Source: Pseudomonas sp. GGS8 (lineage in GTDB: Bacteria; Pseudomonadota; Gammaproteobacteria; Pseudomonadales; Pseudomonadaceae). Taken from it: a stretch of 64,000 nt of DNA. Location: contig NZ_JALJWF010000001.1 of the NCBI RefSeq assembly GCF_024168645.1, forward strand, positions 5,459,501-5,523,500, given 5' to 3'. Below, one piece after another: positions 8,624 through 18,452 of this stretch. Each line of letters opens with the position of its first letter. The first letter of the stretch is position 1. The notes under the pieces were generated by a model. It did no database searches and was not told the origin of the DNA. It saw only the letters and a program-made list of their open reading frames with translations. The translations under genes and the position numbers were made by a program.

Positions 8624-10126
8624 ATGTCCGGCTCAATGGCCCAGGCCTTCGCACACAATTTTCTTGGGCATTCACCCCGCTGGTACAAAGCAAGCATTAT
8701 CGGATTCCTGATTCTCAACGCTCTGGTGTTGTGGACGATCGGTCCGGTGGCGGCCGGCTGGTTGTTGGTGCTGGAGTTCATCTTCACCCTGGCCATGGCG
8801 CTCAAGTGTTACCCGCTGATGCCCGGCGGGTTGCTGCTGATCGAAGCACTGCTGCTGAAAATGACCACACCCCAGGCGCTCTATGACGAACTGGTGCACA
8901 ATTTTCCGGTGATCCTGCTGCTGATGTTCATGGTGGCGGGCATCTATTTCATGAAAGACCTGCTGCTGTTTCTGTTCTCGCGTCTGCTGCTGGGGGTTCG
9001 CTCCAAGGCGCTGCTGGCGTTGATGTTCTGTTTCCTGTCCGCATTTCTCTCAGCGTTTCTCGATGCATTGACCGTGACCGCGGTCATCATCAGCGCGGCC
9101 GTGGGGTTCTATTCGGTGTATCACCGCGTCGCCTCGGGCAACGATCCGCGTCAAGAAAGCGAGTTCGCCGATGACCAGCATTTGCCCACCCTCCACCATG
9201 CCGACCTCGAACAATTCCGCGCCTTCCTGCGCAGCCTGCTGATGCACGGGGCGGTCGGCACAGCGTTGGGGGGTGTTTGCACGCTGGTCGGCGAGCCGCA
9301 AAACCTGCTGATCGGCCATGAGATGGGCTGGCACTTCGCCGAGTTCTTTCTGAAGATCGCCCCGGTGTCGTTGCCGGTGCTGGCGGCGGGCCTGGTGACC
9401 TGTGTGCTGCTGGAAAAACTGTGCTGGTTCGGTTATGGCACGCTACTGCCGGATAACGTGCGTACGGTGCTGGCCAATTACGCCGCCGAAGACAACGCCG
9501 AGCGTACTTCGCGTCAGCGTGCTGCGTTGCTGGTTCAAGGGGCGGCGGCGCTGATTCTGATTGCCGGGTTGGCGTTTCACGTGGCCGAAGTCGGCTTGAT
9601 CGGTTTGACGGTGATCGTGCTGATCACCGCGTTCACCGGTATCACCGACGAGCACCGCCTGGGCAACGCCTTCAAGGACGCCATGCCGTTCACCTCACTG
9701 CTGGTGGTGTTTTTCGCCGTGGTGGCGGTGATTCACGATCAGCAACTGTTCGCGCCGCTGATCCAGTGGGTGTTAACGCTGCCGGCGGATCAACAGCCGG
9801 GCATGCTGTTTATTGCCAACGGCTTGCTGTCGGCCATCAGTGACAACGTGTTCGTCGCGACCATTTACATCACCGAAGTGAAACAGGCATTCATCTCCGG
9901 CCATATGAGCCGCGAGCACTTTGAAACCCTGGCGATTGCGATCAACACCGGCACGAATCTGCCGAGCGTGGCGACACCCAATGGTCAGGCAGCGTTCCTG
10001 TTCCTGCTGACCTCGGCGATTGCACCGCTGATTCGTCTGTCGTACGGGCGAATGGTGTGGATGGCATTGCCTTACACCGTAGTGATGGGTGTGCTGGGCT
10101 GGTATGCGGTGAGTTATTGGTTGTAA
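8624..10126 (+). CDS. nhaB: NhaB Na+/H+ antiporter
   Basis: Inner-membrane sodium/proton antiporter exporting Na+ in exchange for protons. The 500-residue length equals that known for Pseudomonas NhaB. About twelve hydrophobic helices are visible. The N-terminus ([15 protein letters not shown]), the conserved [10 protein letters not shown] segment (about residues 145-155), the loop with [10 protein letters not shown] and the helix with [11 protein letters not shown] match the family. AAGGAG precedes the start by a few bases. A perfect palindrome follows the stop. Confidence 0.95.
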   Translation: MSGSMAQAFAHNFLGHSPRWYKASIIGFLILNALVLWTIGPVAAGWLLVLEFIFTLAMALKCYPLMPGGLLLIEALLLKMTTPQALYDELVHNFPVILLLMFMVAGIYFMKDLLLFLFSRLLLGVRSKALLALMFCFLSAFLSAFLDALTVTAVIISAAVGFYSVYHRVASGNDPRQESEFADDQHLPTLHHADLEQFRAFLRSLLMHGAVGTALGGVCTLVGEPQNLLIGHEMGWHFAEFFLKIAPVSLPVLAAGLVTCVLLEKLCWFGYGTLLPDNVRTVLANYAAEDNAERTSRQRAALLVQGAAALILIAGLAFHVAEVGLIGLTVIVLITAFTGITDEHRLGNAFKDAMPFTSLLVVFFAVVAVIHDQQLFAPLIQWVLTLPADQQPGMLFIANGLLSAISDNVFVATIYITEVKQAFISGHMSREHFETLAIAINTGTNLPSVATPNGQAAFLFLLTSAIAPLIRLSYGRMVWMALPYTVVMGVLGWYAVSYWL

Positions 10127-10135
10127 CACCGACTA

Positions 10136-10167
10136 AATGTGGGAGCGAGCCTGCTCGCTCCCACATT
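10136..10167. repeat. REP-type palindrome at the nhaB/HAD junction
   Basis: Perfect 15-bp inverted repeat (AATGTGGGAGCGAGC and its complement) around a CT loop, between the convergent nhaB and HAD genes. The core TGTGGGAGCGAGC is a common Pseudomonas REP element. It probably also acts as a bidirectional transcript end. Confidence 0.8.
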
Positions 10168-10179
10168 GGTTTTGCGTGC

Positions 10180-11001
10180 TTATCGAGGGAGGATGTATCG
10201 CTCGATCGCCTGGGCCGCGCCGTCTTCGGTGTTGGCTCCGGTCACCACGTCGGCCTGACGCTTCACTGCCTCTTCCGCCTGCCCCATGGCGATCGACAAC
10301 CCGGCCCGATGAAACATCGCCGGGTCATTGCCGCCGTCACCCATGGCGGCGGTCTGTTCCAGCGACACCCCGAGAAACTCAGCCAGCGTCGCCAATGCTG
10401 CGCCCTTGTTGGCCTGCATCGCGGTCACGTCCAGATAGACCGGTTGCGAACGCGACACCTGCGCCTGCCCTTCGACCTTGGGCAGCAACCGCGCTTCCAG
10501 CTCCATCAACAATTCGGTGTTATTGCTGGCAGCGACGATCTTGTCGATCCGTGTCAGACAAGGCTCGAAAGTCTCGACCACCACCGGCGGATAACCCAGG
10601 CCATGTTGTTCTCGCGGGACCATCGGGCCATACGGGTCCTTCAACAGCCAGTCGCCACCACTGAACACCCAGACTTCAATGTCCGGCTGATCGGCAAATA
10701 GCGCCAAAGCCGTCAGCGCCGCCGTTGCCGGCAAATAATGCGCAACCAGCAAACTGCCGTCCGGGTTGACGATTGTGCCGCCATTGAACGCCGCCGTTGG
10801 CAAATCAACGCCCAGGGCTTCGATCTGCTGCAACATGGCTTTGGGCGGACGTCCGGTGGCCAGGCTGAACAGCACGCCGGCGTCACGCAAGGCGCGGACG
10901 GCATCGATGGTGCGCCGGCTGAGGCTGTGATCGGGCAGCAACAACGTGCCGTCCATGTCACTGAGCAGAAAACGGATGGGTTGTTGCGTGACGTCCCTCA
11001 T
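10180..11001 (-). CDS. Cof-type HAD-family sugar phosphatase
   Basis: 273-residue haloacid-dehalogenase hydrolase of the Cof (IIB) subfamily, predicted to dephosphorylate sugar phosphates or similar metabolites. Motif I is SDMDGTLL (nucleophile Asp15, acid/base Asp17), motif II is LATGRP, motif III includes the Lys of NKGAAL and motif IV is GDGGNDPAM. Its start overlaps the end of zwf by 4 bases, so it is the last gene of the gnd-zwf-HAD operon. This suggests it works on pentose-phosphate or Entner-Doudoroff intermediates, but the substrate cannot be read from sequence. Confidence 0.88.
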   Translation of the reverse strand: MRDVTQQPIRFLLSDMDGTLLLPDHSLSRRTIDAVRALRDAGVLFSLATGRPPKAMLQQIEALGVDLPTAAFNGGTIVNPDGSLLVAHYLPATAALTALALFADQPDIEVWVFSGGDWLLKDPYGPMVPREQHGLGYPPVVVETFEPCLTRIDKIVAASNNTELLMELEARLLPKVEGQAQVSRSQPVYLDVTAMQANKGAALATLAEFLGVSLEQTAAMGDGGNDPAMFHRAGLSIAMGQAEEAVKRQADVVTGANTEDGAAQAIERYILPR

Positions 11002-12521
11002 CCGAGGCTGTGCCAGACGCGACCGTCGCGGGTCAGCAGCTCGTCAGCGGTCTTGGGTCCGTCTTCGCCGGCCGCATAGCTCTCCACGGTTGCATCCTGC
11101 TGCCAGGCGTCGAGGAACGGCTGCACGACGCGCCAGCCGTTCTCGATGTTGTCGGCACGCTGGAACAGCGTCTGATCGCCGGTGAGGCAATCGTAGATCA
11201 AGGTTTCGTAGCCGGTGGAGGGCTGCATTTCAAAGAAATCCTTGTAGGCAAAGCCCAGCTCGATATTGGCCATGTTCAACGCCGGCCCCGGCCGCTTGGC
11301 CAGCAGGTCGAACCACATGCCTTCGTTGGGCTGGATCTGGATCCGCAGGTAGGTCGGCTGCAACTCTTCGACCTCGGTGTCGCGGAACTGCGCATACGGC
11401 GCCGGCTTGAAGCAAATGACGATCTCGGTGTCGCGTACGCTCATGCGCTTGCCGGTACGCAGGTAGAACGGCACACCGACCCAGCGCCAGTTGTCGATCA
11501 TCACTTTGAGCGCGACATAGGTTTCAGTGGTGCTGTCGGGCGCGACGTTGGTTTCCTGACGATAACCGGGCAACCGATTGCCATCGATCTCGCCGGCGGT
11601 ATATTGGCCGCGCACTGAGTTGGCTCGCGCTTCCTCGGTCGACCAGGGGCGAATCGCGCCGATGACTTTGGCCTTCTCGCCGCGTACCGCATCGGCGCCA
11701 AACGCCGCCGGTGGTTCCATGGCCACCATCGCCAACAATTGGAACAGGTGATTGGGCACCATGTCCCGAAGAGCGCCGGTGACCTCATAAAAACTGCCAC
11801 GGGTTTCCACACCGACGGTTTCGGCGGCGGTGATTTGTACGTGGTCGATGTAATGGTTGTTCCAGAAGGCTTCGAACAGGCTGTTGGAGAACCGGCTGAC
11901 CAGAATGTTCTGCACGGTTTCCTTGCCCAGATAGTGATCGATCCGGTAGATCTGCTTTTCCGTCATCACTTTGAGCAAGCACGCGTTCAAGGCTTCGGCG
12001 GTGTACAGATCCGAGCCGAAAGGCTTTTCGATCACCACCCTTCTGAACGCATCGGGGGCTTCTTGCAACAATCCGGCAGCGCCGAGACGCCGCACCACTT
12101 CGCTGAAAAAGCGCGGGGCGGTGGCCAGGTAGAAGACGGCGTTACCGGTGCCGCTGGCGTCGATTTTCGCCGCCAGGGCGTCATAGGTGCGCTCATCCAG
12201 AAAGTCGCCCTGGACGTAGCTGATGTGTTTGGCCAGTTTGGCCCACAACGCCGGATCAAGGGCGTGATCGCCCTTGCCGACCTTGGCCGCCACTTCTGCC
12301 CGAATGAAGTCTTCGAGTTTTTTGGCAAAGGCTTCGTCACTGATGGCGTTGTGATCAACGCCGACGATCCGCAGTCCATTCCCCAGCAAACCGTCGCGAC
12401 TCAGGTTGTACAGCGCCGGCATCAGCAGACGCTTGACCAGATCGCCATGGGCGCCGAACAGAAACAGCGTGGTGGGCGGCGCGGGTTCTGCCTTGGATTT
12501 CCTGCGGATCACATGGGTCAT
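10998..12521 (-). CDS. zwf: Glucose-6-phosphate 1-dehydrogenase
   Basis: Oxidises glucose-6-phosphate to 6-phosphogluconolactone with NAD(P)+, feeding the Entner-Doudoroff and pentose-phosphate routes. The 507-residue protein has the active-site motif RIDHYLGKE (residues 193-201) and the conserved EKPFG segment (165-169). The nucleotide-binding loop reads GAHGDLVKR (residues 23-31), where the family norm is GASGDLAKR. It overlaps gnd upstream and the HAD gene downstream by 4 bases each, so translation is probably coupled. Pseudomonads often have more than one zwf; which copy this is cannot be told here. Confidence 0.95.
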   Translation of the reverse strand: MTHVIRRKSKAEPAPPTTLFLFGAHGDLVKRLLMPALYNLSRDGLLGNGLRIVGVDHNAISDEAFAKKLEDFIRAEVAAKVGKGDHALDPALWAKLAKHISYVQGDFLDERTYDALAAKIDASGTGNAVFYLATAPRFFSEVVRRLGAAGLLQEAPDAFRRVVIEKPFGSDLYTAEALNACLLKVMTEKQIYRIDHYLGKETVQNILVSRFSNSLFEAFWNNHYIDHVQITAAETVGVETRGSFYEVTGALRDMVPNHLFQLLAMVAMEPPAAFGADAVRGEKAKVIGAIRPWSTEEARANSVRGQYTAGEIDGNRLPGYRQETNVAPDSTTETYVALKVMIDNWRWVGVPFYLRTGKRMSVRDTEIVICFKPAPYAQFRDTEVEELQPTYLRIQIQPNEGMWFDLLAKRPGPALNMANIELGFAYKDFFEMQPSTGYETLIYDCLTGDQTLFQRADNIENGWRVVQPFLDAWQQDATVESYAAGEDGPKTADELLTRDGRVWHSLG

Positions 12522-13498
12522 TTTTTCGGAGTCTCCACATGGCCGCCGAAGCCGAAGCGCTGGGCCGAGAGAATCTTGTCGCCAAAGGTGCCTTGCCCGC
12601 GCGAACGGTAACGGGAGAACAGCGAGTTCGACAGCACCGGCACGGGCACCGATTGCTCCATGGCGGCTTCGATGGTCCAGCGACCTTCACCGCTGTCAGC
12701 CACCGAGCCGGAATAACCGTCAAGTTTGGGGTCGCTGGCCAGGGCATCGGCAGTCAGGTCGAGTAGCCAGGACGAGACCACGCTGCCACGACGCCAGACT
12801 TCGGCGATGTCGGCGACGTTCAGGTCGAAGCGCTGATCTTCTGGCAGGCTTTCGCTGGACTTGGTCTTGAGGATGTCGAAGCCTTCGGCGAAGGCCTGCA
12901 TCATGCCGTACTCGATACCGTTATGGATCATTTTGACGAAGTGGCCGGCGCCGGCGGGGCCTGCGTGGATGTAACCGCGCTCGGCGCGATCGTCATCGGA
13001 CTTGCGATCCTTGGTGCGCGGGATGTCGCCCAGGCCCGGGGCCAAGGATTCGAACAACGGGTCAAGACGCTTAACCGTCTCGGCATCGCCGCCGATCATC
13101 ATGCAGTAACCACGCTCCAGGCCCCAGACGCCGCCGGAGGTGCCGACGTCGATGTAATGCAGGCCTTTTTCCGACAGGGTTTTGGCCCGACGAATATCGT
13201 CCTTATAGAAGGTGTTGCCGCCATCGATGATGGTATCGCCCGCTTCAAGCAAGGTGCTCAGGGTGTCGATGGTGTCTTCGGTCGGTGCGCCAGCGGGCAG
13301 CATGACCCACACCGCGCGAGGCTTGGCCAGGCCAGCGACCAGCGCCGGCAATTCAGCAACACCGGTGGCGCCTTCTTCGGCCAGGGTCTCGATAAAGGCG
13401 GTATTGCGGTCGTAAACCACGGTGGTGTGCCCGTTGAGCATCAGGCGCCGCGCAATATTACCGCCCATGCGGCCCAGTCCAATAATCCCGAGTTGCAT
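12518..13498 (-). CDS. gnd: 6-phosphogluconate dehydrogenase (decarboxylating), short form
   Basis: Converts 6-phosphogluconate to ribulose-5-phosphate and CO2. At 326 residues it is the short, GntZ-like type (about 300-330) and not the long 470-residue type. The N-terminal Rossmann fold has [13 protein letters not shown] (7-19). The [10 protein letters not shown] segment and the catalytic [14 protein letters not shown] segment are intact. Short forms frequently use NAD+. It is first in the gnd-zwf-HAD operon, with a 4-base overlap to zwf. Confidence 0.93.
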   Translation of the reverse strand: MQLGIIGLGRMGGNIARRLMLNGHTTVVYDRNTAFIETLAEEGATGVAELPALVAGLAKPRAVWVMLPAGAPTEDTIDTLSTLLEAGDTIIDGGNTFYKDDIRRAKTLSEKGLHYIDVGTSGGVWGLERGYCMMIGGDAETVKRLDPLFESLAPGLGDIPRTKDRKSDDDRAERGYIHAGPAGAGHFVKMIHNGIEYGMMQAFAEGFDILKTKSSESLPEDQRFDLNVADIAEVWRRGSVVSSWLLDLTADALASDPKLDGYSGSVADSGEGRWTIEAAMEQSVPVPVLSNSLFSRYRSRGQGTFGDKILSAQRFGFGGHVETPKK

Positions 13499-13770
13499 GT
13501 ACTGATGCTCCCTACTACAAATAAAGTGTGTCTAAGGTTATAGCCCAACGCGACTAGTGAAGGTTAGTCCAGAGCGGCGGGATGAAGTTTCCGGACATTG
13601 TGCCCGATCCAGACTGATAACGTCGGGAATCGTGCCGAAGACACAACGACCATGAAAAATAAAAAAGTTCCCTTCAAGGGCAAAAGAAATCAAGATTGGC
13701 GCCGATAGTAAGAGAGCACCCGGTCTCGGGAGCCGACTTACAGTTGATACCGCCATTTGCGAGGTGAGCA

Positions 13771-13953
13771 ATGGGCACCGTACACACAGCACTGCCTGCA
13801 CAAACCCTGTACGTCACGATCCGTCGCGATGAACTGCGCCAGTTGAAAGACGAGCGCGATCAGTTGAAACGGGAAGTCGCGCAATTGCGCCTGCTGACCC
13901 AAGGCAATCAGGCTCAGCCCTTGCCTATCACCCTACGTGCTCCCCACGCCTGA
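13771..13953 (+). CDS. Small coiled-coil protein
   Basis: 60-residue protein. The middle (about residues 19-42, DELRQLKDERDQLKREVAQL) is a strong heptad coiled coil, preceded by a short hydrophobic stretch and followed by a Pro-rich tail. GAGGTGA lies 5-12 bases before the ATG, which supports expression. It may dimerise through the coil. Function not recognised. Confidence 0.65.
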   Translation: MGTVHTALPAQTLYVTIRRDELRQLKDERDQLKREVAQLRLLTQGNQAQPLPITLRAPHA

Positions 13954-14147
13954 TCTCCTCGCGTGAGTCGGAAGCAGCCACCGCTGTTTCTGACTCGTTG
14001 CAATCCTGCCCGCTGCGGCACACTCACAAAGTTTTCACACCTGCTTGTTGATACTTCGGTTCATTGTGGCCGCTCGGTATCCGAGCGGCGTTTGTTCGTC
14101 TGCGACAAGGAGAGTGCCGACGGCCGATCATCAGGCTGGAGTTTTGA

Positions 14148-15893
14148 ATGGCTTTGCTTAAACGCAGCAATACGTCTGCGAATGGTTTCGATTGGGCAGG
14201 ATTTCTCTGGTTATTTCTGTTCTTCTGGTATTTCTCCGGCATCACCCAACTTCTGATTCAACTGACGGGCACTTCCGGTTTTACCGGGTTCCGCCAGGCT
14301 TTTGTGATGAGCGCCCTCTGGCTCGCGCCGATGCTGTTGTTCCCCAAACAAACTCGTGTGATGGCCGCGCTGATCGGCGTGGTGCTGTGGGTTTGTTCGA
14401 TGGCCAGCCTGGGTTATTTCTTCATCTATCAGCAGGAATTTTCCCAGAGCGTCATCTTCATCATGTTCGAATCGAACGTGTCTGAAGCCGGCGAGTACAT
14501 GACGCAATATTTTGCCTGGTGGATGGTGCTGGCGTTCCTCGCCCACACCGCGTTCGCGTATTTCCTTTGGACCCGCGTGCGCCCGGTGTACCTGCCTCGC
14601 GCCCAGGCGCTGATTGCGGCGACGGCTATTCTGTTGGCCGTGATCGGTTACCCGCTGATCAAGCAGACCGCACACACCGGCAGCCTGGCGGAAGGTTTCG
14701 AGAAATTCGAAACCCGCATCGAGCCCGCGGTGCCGTGGCAGATGGCCGTGGCCTATCACCGCTACCTCGATACCCTGGCCAGCATGCAAGGCATGCTCGA
14801 CAGCGCCAGCAAGATCCCGCCGCTGAAGAACTTCACCGATTCGATGGCCAATCAGCCGGCGACCCTGGTGCTGGTGATCGGCGAGTCCACCAACCGTCAG
14901 CGCATGAGCCTGTACGGCTACCCGCGGGAAACCACCCCGGAACTGGATAAGCTCAAGGACCAACTGGCGGTTTTCGATAACGTCATTACCCCACGCCCCT
15001 ACACCATCGAAGCGCTACAGCAGGTGCTGACGTTCGCCGACGAGGAAAACCCGGACCTCTACCTGACGACGCCGTCATTGGTCAGCATGATGAAACAGGC
15101 GGGTTACAAAACCTTCTGGATCACCAACCAGCAGACCATGACCAAGCGCAACACCATGCTCACGACCTTCTCCGAACAGGCCAACGAGCAGGTGTACCTG
15201 AACAACAACCGCAACCAGAACGCCGCTCAGTACGATGGCGATGTGATCGAGCCGTTCAACAAGGCGCTGGCCGATGCGGCGCCACGCAAGCTGATCGTCG
15301 TGCATTTGCTCGGCACGCACATGAGCTATCAGTACCGTTACCCGCCGACGTTTGACAAGTTCACCGACCGCAAAGGCGTGCCGGACGGCCTGCGTGACGA
15401 TCAGGTGCCGACGTACAACAGCTATGACAACGCGGTGCTGTACAACGACTTCGTGGTCTCGAGCCTGATCAAGGACTACGCCAAGACTGACCCGAACGGC
15501 TTCCTGCTGTACCTCTCCGACCACGGTGAAGACGTCTTCGACTCCGCTGGCCACAACACCCTGGGCCGCAACGAGAACAAGCCGACCGCGCCGATGTACA
15601 CCATTCCATTCATGGCTTGGGCTTCGCCGAAATGGCGCGAAACCCATGACTGGAGTTTTGCCGCTGATCTGGGTCGGCCGTACAGCAGTTCCCAGCTGAT
15701 TCACACCTGGGCGGACCTGGCCGGCCTGAGTTTCGATGAACTGGACCGCAGTAAAAGCCTGGTCAGCGACAGCTTCAAGCCTCGGCCATTGATGATCGGC
15801 AACCCTTACGAACGTGAGCAGCGGCCGTTGATCGACTTCAGCCTGATGAAACCCAAAGTCGCGCCTGTCGCCCCGGCGGTTGTTCAGCAGTAA
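14148..15893 (+). CDS. cptA: Phosphoethanolamine transferase, CptA/EptA family
   Basis: Inner-membrane enzyme that transfers phosphoethanolamine from phosphatidylethanolamine to lipopolysaccharide (core or lipid A in known members). The 581-residue protein has about five N-terminal membrane helices (to about residue 175) and a C-terminal periplasmic alkaline-phosphatase-fold domain. The nucleophile is predicted to be Thr248 in GESTNRQR, followed by the signature SLYGYPRETTP. The metal-binding LSDHGEDVFD and GHNTLGRNENKPTAP segments are present. GGAG precedes the ATG by 7 bases. CptA is preferred to EptA by overall sequence feel, and the acceptor is uncertain. Confidence 0.85.
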   Translation: MALLKRSNTSANGFDWAGFLWLFLFFWYFSGITQLLIQLTGTSGFTGFRQAFVMSALWLAPMLLFPKQTRVMAALIGVVLWVCSMASLGYFFIYQQEFSQSVIFIMFESNVSEAGEYMTQYFAWWMVLAFLAHTAFAYFLWTRVRPVYLPRAQALIAATAILLAVIGYPLIKQTAHTGSLAEGFEKFETRIEPAVPWQMAVAYHRYLDTLASMQGMLDSASKIPPLKNFTDSMANQPATLVLVIGESTNRQRMSLYGYPRETTPELDKLKDQLAVFDNVITPRPYTIEALQQVLTFADEENPDLYLTTPSLVSMMKQAGYKTFWITNQQTMTKRNTMLTTFSEQANEQVYLNNNRNQNAAQYDGDVIEPFNKALADAAPRKLIVVHLLGTHMSYQYRYPPTFDKFTDRKGVPDGLRDDQVPTYNSYDNAVLYNDFVVSSLIKDYAKTDPNGFLLYLSDHGEDVFDSAGHNTLGRNENKPTAPMYTIPFMAWASPKWRETHDWSFAADLGRPYSSSQLIHTWADLAGLSFDELDRSKSLVSDSFKPRPLMIGNPYEREQRPLIDFSLMKPKVAPVAPAVVQQ

Positions 15894-15934
15894 ATCTTTG
15901 AGGGGCGTCCTGGACTAATGCCAGGCGCGGAATC

Positions 15935-16040
15935 TGTGGGAGCGGGCTTGCCCGCGAAGGCGTCGGCAAAATCAACATTGATGTTGCCTGACATACCGCT
16001 TTCGCGGGCAAGTCGGATCGCCGCACCGCCGCTCCCACAG
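15935..16040. repeat. REP doublet (REPIN), TGTGGGAGC family
   Basis: Two inverted REP units (TGTGGGAGCGGGCTTGCCCG at the left, complementary CTCCCACA at the right) separated by a short spacer, in the gap between convergent genes. This is the typical REP-pair arrangement of Pseudomonas genomes. Confidence 0.85.
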
Positions 16041-16057
16041 AGATTGCGGGTGGCGGA

Positions 16058-16549
16058 CTAAAGCGCTTTGGTCCAGAACAGCATCCGGCCGTGCGCCGGG
16101 TCGAACATACCTGGCGAAAAACCGAATTTGCCATAAGACGCCTGGGCCACTGGATTGCCTTCCAATACTTCCAGGGTGATTTTGCAGCAGCCGCGCTGAC
16201 GTGCGATGTCCTCGACTTTGTGCAGCATCTTCTGGCTCAACCCCAACCCGCGAAACTTCGACACCACAACCACATCGTGCACGTTGACCAACGGCCGACA
16301 GGCAAAGGTCGAAAAGCCTTCGAAGCAATTGACCAGCCCTGCCGGCTCGCCGCCGACAAACGCCAAGACACTGAAAGCATGCGGCCGTTTGGCCAGTTCC
16401 CCCGGCAGTTGTTGCAACACGGCAGCGCGCAATGGCTGACCGCCACCCATCGGATCTTCGGCGTAGTGATTCAATACAAGACCAATCGCCTCGGCATGCA
16501 CCGGGTTGGTGTAGCTGGCCTGAAGCACAAGAATTTCTGCGGATTCCAT
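16058..16549 (-). CDS. GNAT-family N-acetyltransferase
   Basis: 163-residue GNAT enzyme, predicted to transfer an acetyl group from acetyl-CoA to an amine. Motif A is clear: VVVVSKFRGLGLSQKML with the pyrophosphate-binding RGLGLS loop (about residues 97-102). Motif B includes LEVLEGNPVAQASYGKFGF, where the Asn and Tyr are typical. ATG 16549 is chosen over GTG 16555 because GAGG lies 6 bases before it. Substrate unknown. Confidence 0.85.
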   Translation of the reverse strand: MESAEILVLQASYTNPVHAEAIGLVLNHYAEDPMGGGQPLRAAVLQQLPGELAKRPHAFSVLAFVGGEPAGLVNCFEGFSTFACRPLVNVHDVVVVSKFRGLGLSQKMLHKVEDIARQRGCCKITLEVLEGNPVAQASYGKFGFSPGMFDPAHGRMLFWTKAL

Positions 16550-16679
16550 TTCCACCCTCGATCACACATGAAGTTGCCCCAGTTCGCTTCTTGCGCACTG
16601 AAAGGTCCTGCGACCATATCGCGAGCGCCGGGGTGCCGACAACCGGATCCTCTCGCCCCGTTGCACCTTCTCCCGAACA

Positions 16680-17798
16680 TCAAGCCTCGGCAAAGCGTTT
16701 TAGCTGCATCTCCTGCAAACGGCTGAGGGTGCGGCGAAACGGGAATTCCAGATAGCCCTCGGTGTACAACGCTTCCATGGGCACCTGCGCTTCGAGGTAC
16801 AGCGGCACCTTGCGGTCATAGCATTCGTCCACCAGGGCAATGAACCGCCGCACGCCGTCGTCATGCACCGACAATTGCGGCAACTCACGATCCCCCGCCG
16901 CCACCCGCTCGACACCGTCTTCAGTGCCGCGGGCGATGCGCCCTTCGCGTTTTTGCGCGCTGAGATTGGGCACGTCACTCAACAGAATCGCGCTGAAGGT
17001 GTCGCACAGCGCCATGAAGTCCATGGCGGCAAAAGGCTGCTCGCAAACCTCGGCGTAACGGCACCAGAGCACAGTTCGACTGGCCTGCATGACAGTGACC
17101 GAACGGTAACCGATGTTCACCGGATCACTGGACAGCGACTGGCCGATGGTCAAGGCCTTGAATACGTCGCCGAGGGCACCGGGCTGACCCGGAACGTTCA
17201 CCCAGTAACGCTGCAGACCGGCGCCGGGATGCAGACGATGATCTTCCCCGCCATCCACCGCGATCACCTGCATGTGTTGCTTGATCGCGGTAATCGCCGG
17301 CACGAAGCGGTCGCGGTTGAAACCATCGGCGTACAGCTGATCCGGCGGTTGGTTGGAGGTGCAGACCACTACCACCCCTTGCTCGAACATCACCTGAAAC
17401 AAACGCCCGAGAATGATCGCGTCACCGATATCGTTGACGAACAGTTCATCGAAACACAACACCCGCACTTCCTGGCTCAGCTCGCGGGCCAGGGCCTTCA
17501 GCGGGTCGGCGGTGCCGGTCAATTGGAAGGAGCGCTGATGCACCCAGCCCATGAAGTGGTGAAAGTGCTGCCGCCGGGCCGGGACGCGCAGGTTTTGATA
17601 GAACTGATCCATCAACCAAGTCTTGCCCCGCCCGACCGGACCCCAGAGGTACACGCCGGTAATGGGCGCGCGGCCTTCCTGCAAGGCTTCGTGGCATTTT
17701 TGCAGCGCCCACACGGCCTGTTCCTGGGCTTCGTCCTGGACGAAGCCCTTCTGTTCGATGGCGTGTTGCCAGGCGCTTAAGGGAGAGTCGACATTCAT
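16680..17798 (-). CDS. zapE: ZapE/AFG1-like ATPase
   Basis: 372-residue P-loop ATPase of the AFG1 family. ZapE in Enterobacteria binds FtsZ and affects constriction; mitochondrial relatives help membrane-protein quality control. Walker A is GPVGRGKT (residues 53-60), Walker B VLCFDELFV follows, and sensor-like VCTSNQPPDQLY is present. The frame is open upstream to 18014, but that stretch runs through a repeat element; ATG 17798 gives the natural N-terminus MNVDSPLSAW. Confidence 0.85.
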   Translation of the reverse strand: MNVDSPLSAWQHAIEQKGFVQDEAQEQAVWALQKCHEALQEGRAPITGVYLWGPVGRGKTWLMDQFYQNLRVPARRQHFHHFMGWVHQRSFQLTGTADPLKALARELSQEVRVLCFDELFVNDIGDAIILGRLFQVMFEQGVVVVCTSNQPPDQLYADGFNRDRFVPAITAIKQHMQVIAVDGGEDHRLHPGAGLQRYWVNVPGQPGALGDVFKALTIGQSLSSDPVNIGYRSVTVMQASRTVLWCRYAEVCEQPFAAMDFMALCDTFSAILLSDVPNLSAQKREGRIARGTEDGVERVAAGDRELPQLSVHDDGVRRFIALVDECYDRKVPLYLEAQVPMEALYTEGYLEFPFRRTLSRLQEMQLKRFAEA

Positions 17799-17881
17799 GC
17801 GCGGCAGTATACGTCTCCGGGGCGGCTGGCGAAGCCCGATACCCGTCAGTCTAATTCCTGCGCAAGACACAAGCGGGCTTG

Positions 17882-18015
17882 TGTGGCGAGGGTGCTTGTC
17901 GGAACACCGCACCGCCCCGTTCGGCTGCGAAGCAGTCGTAAATCCTTTACATGCGGTTAACTTTGAAATGCTGGGGGCGCTTCGCACCCCAACGGGGGCA
18001 AGCCCCCTCGCCACA
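17882..18015. repeat. TGTGGCGAGGG-family repeat, copy A
   Basis: About 134 bp bounded by inverted ends (TGTGGCGAGGG at the left, CCCTCGCCACA at the right), with an inner block containing GGAACACCGCACCGCCCCG. Near-identical copies lie at 48735 and 59085. It sits upstream of zapE and downstream of the NTF2-like gene. Confidence 0.85.
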
Positions 18016-18058
18016 ATGGCTCGTTCCCACAGGTTCAGCGCCGTTACGCAGCGGCGGG

Positions 18059-18400
18059 TTACAGCGAGATGTCCAGACGGGCGATCTTGCCCTGCTCATT
18101 GAGTCGGAACATGTAACGCAGTTCCAGCGGGCTACCGGGAAAGGTGCCGGAAATCAGGTTGTGCACCAGCACTTTGCCGGTGCGCAGTTGAACGTCGAGC
18201 ACCTCGACCCGCGGCTGATAACGTTGCGCCGTGTCTTGCATCCATTGGGCGATGGCTTGGGTGCCGACCTGATGCTGCCCCTCATCGAACACGTTGGCAT
18301 CCTCAGCGAAAAAACTGGCGACCCTCGAGGTGTCGCGAGCATTGGCTGCAGCAATGTAGGCGGCAATGGCGGGGGCCAGTGAAGGGGCTGGATGGGACAT
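18059..18400 (-). CDS. NTF2-like (SnoaL-type) protein
   Basis: 113-residue single-domain protein of the NTF2-like fold, which binds small hydrophobic ligands or acts as an isomerase or hydrolase. Features are the N-terminal helix AIAAYIAAANARD, the conserved FFAEDANVFDEG turn and the C-terminal beta strands (RVEVLDVQLRTGKVLVHN, ELRYMFRLNEQGKI). GGAG lies upstream of the ATG. It is 52 bases downstream of the WYL regulator on the same strand, so the two may be co-transcribed. Confidence 0.78.
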   Translation of the reverse strand: MSHPAPSLAPAIAAYIAAANARDTSRVASFFAEDANVFDEGQHQVGTQAIAQWMQDTAQRYQPRVEVLDVQLRTGKVLVHNLISGTFPGSPLELRYMFRLNEQGKIARLDISL

Positions 18401-18452
18401 GTTTACGGCTCCTTGTGAGTTGATTCTGGAGCGATGCTAAAACAAGCCAGTG

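Noticed and set aside
16680..18014. 444-aa version of the ZapE-like protein
   Set aside because: The extra 72 residues would be encoded by a dispersed repeat and are Arg/Pro/Ser-rich. The ATG at 17798 fits the family.
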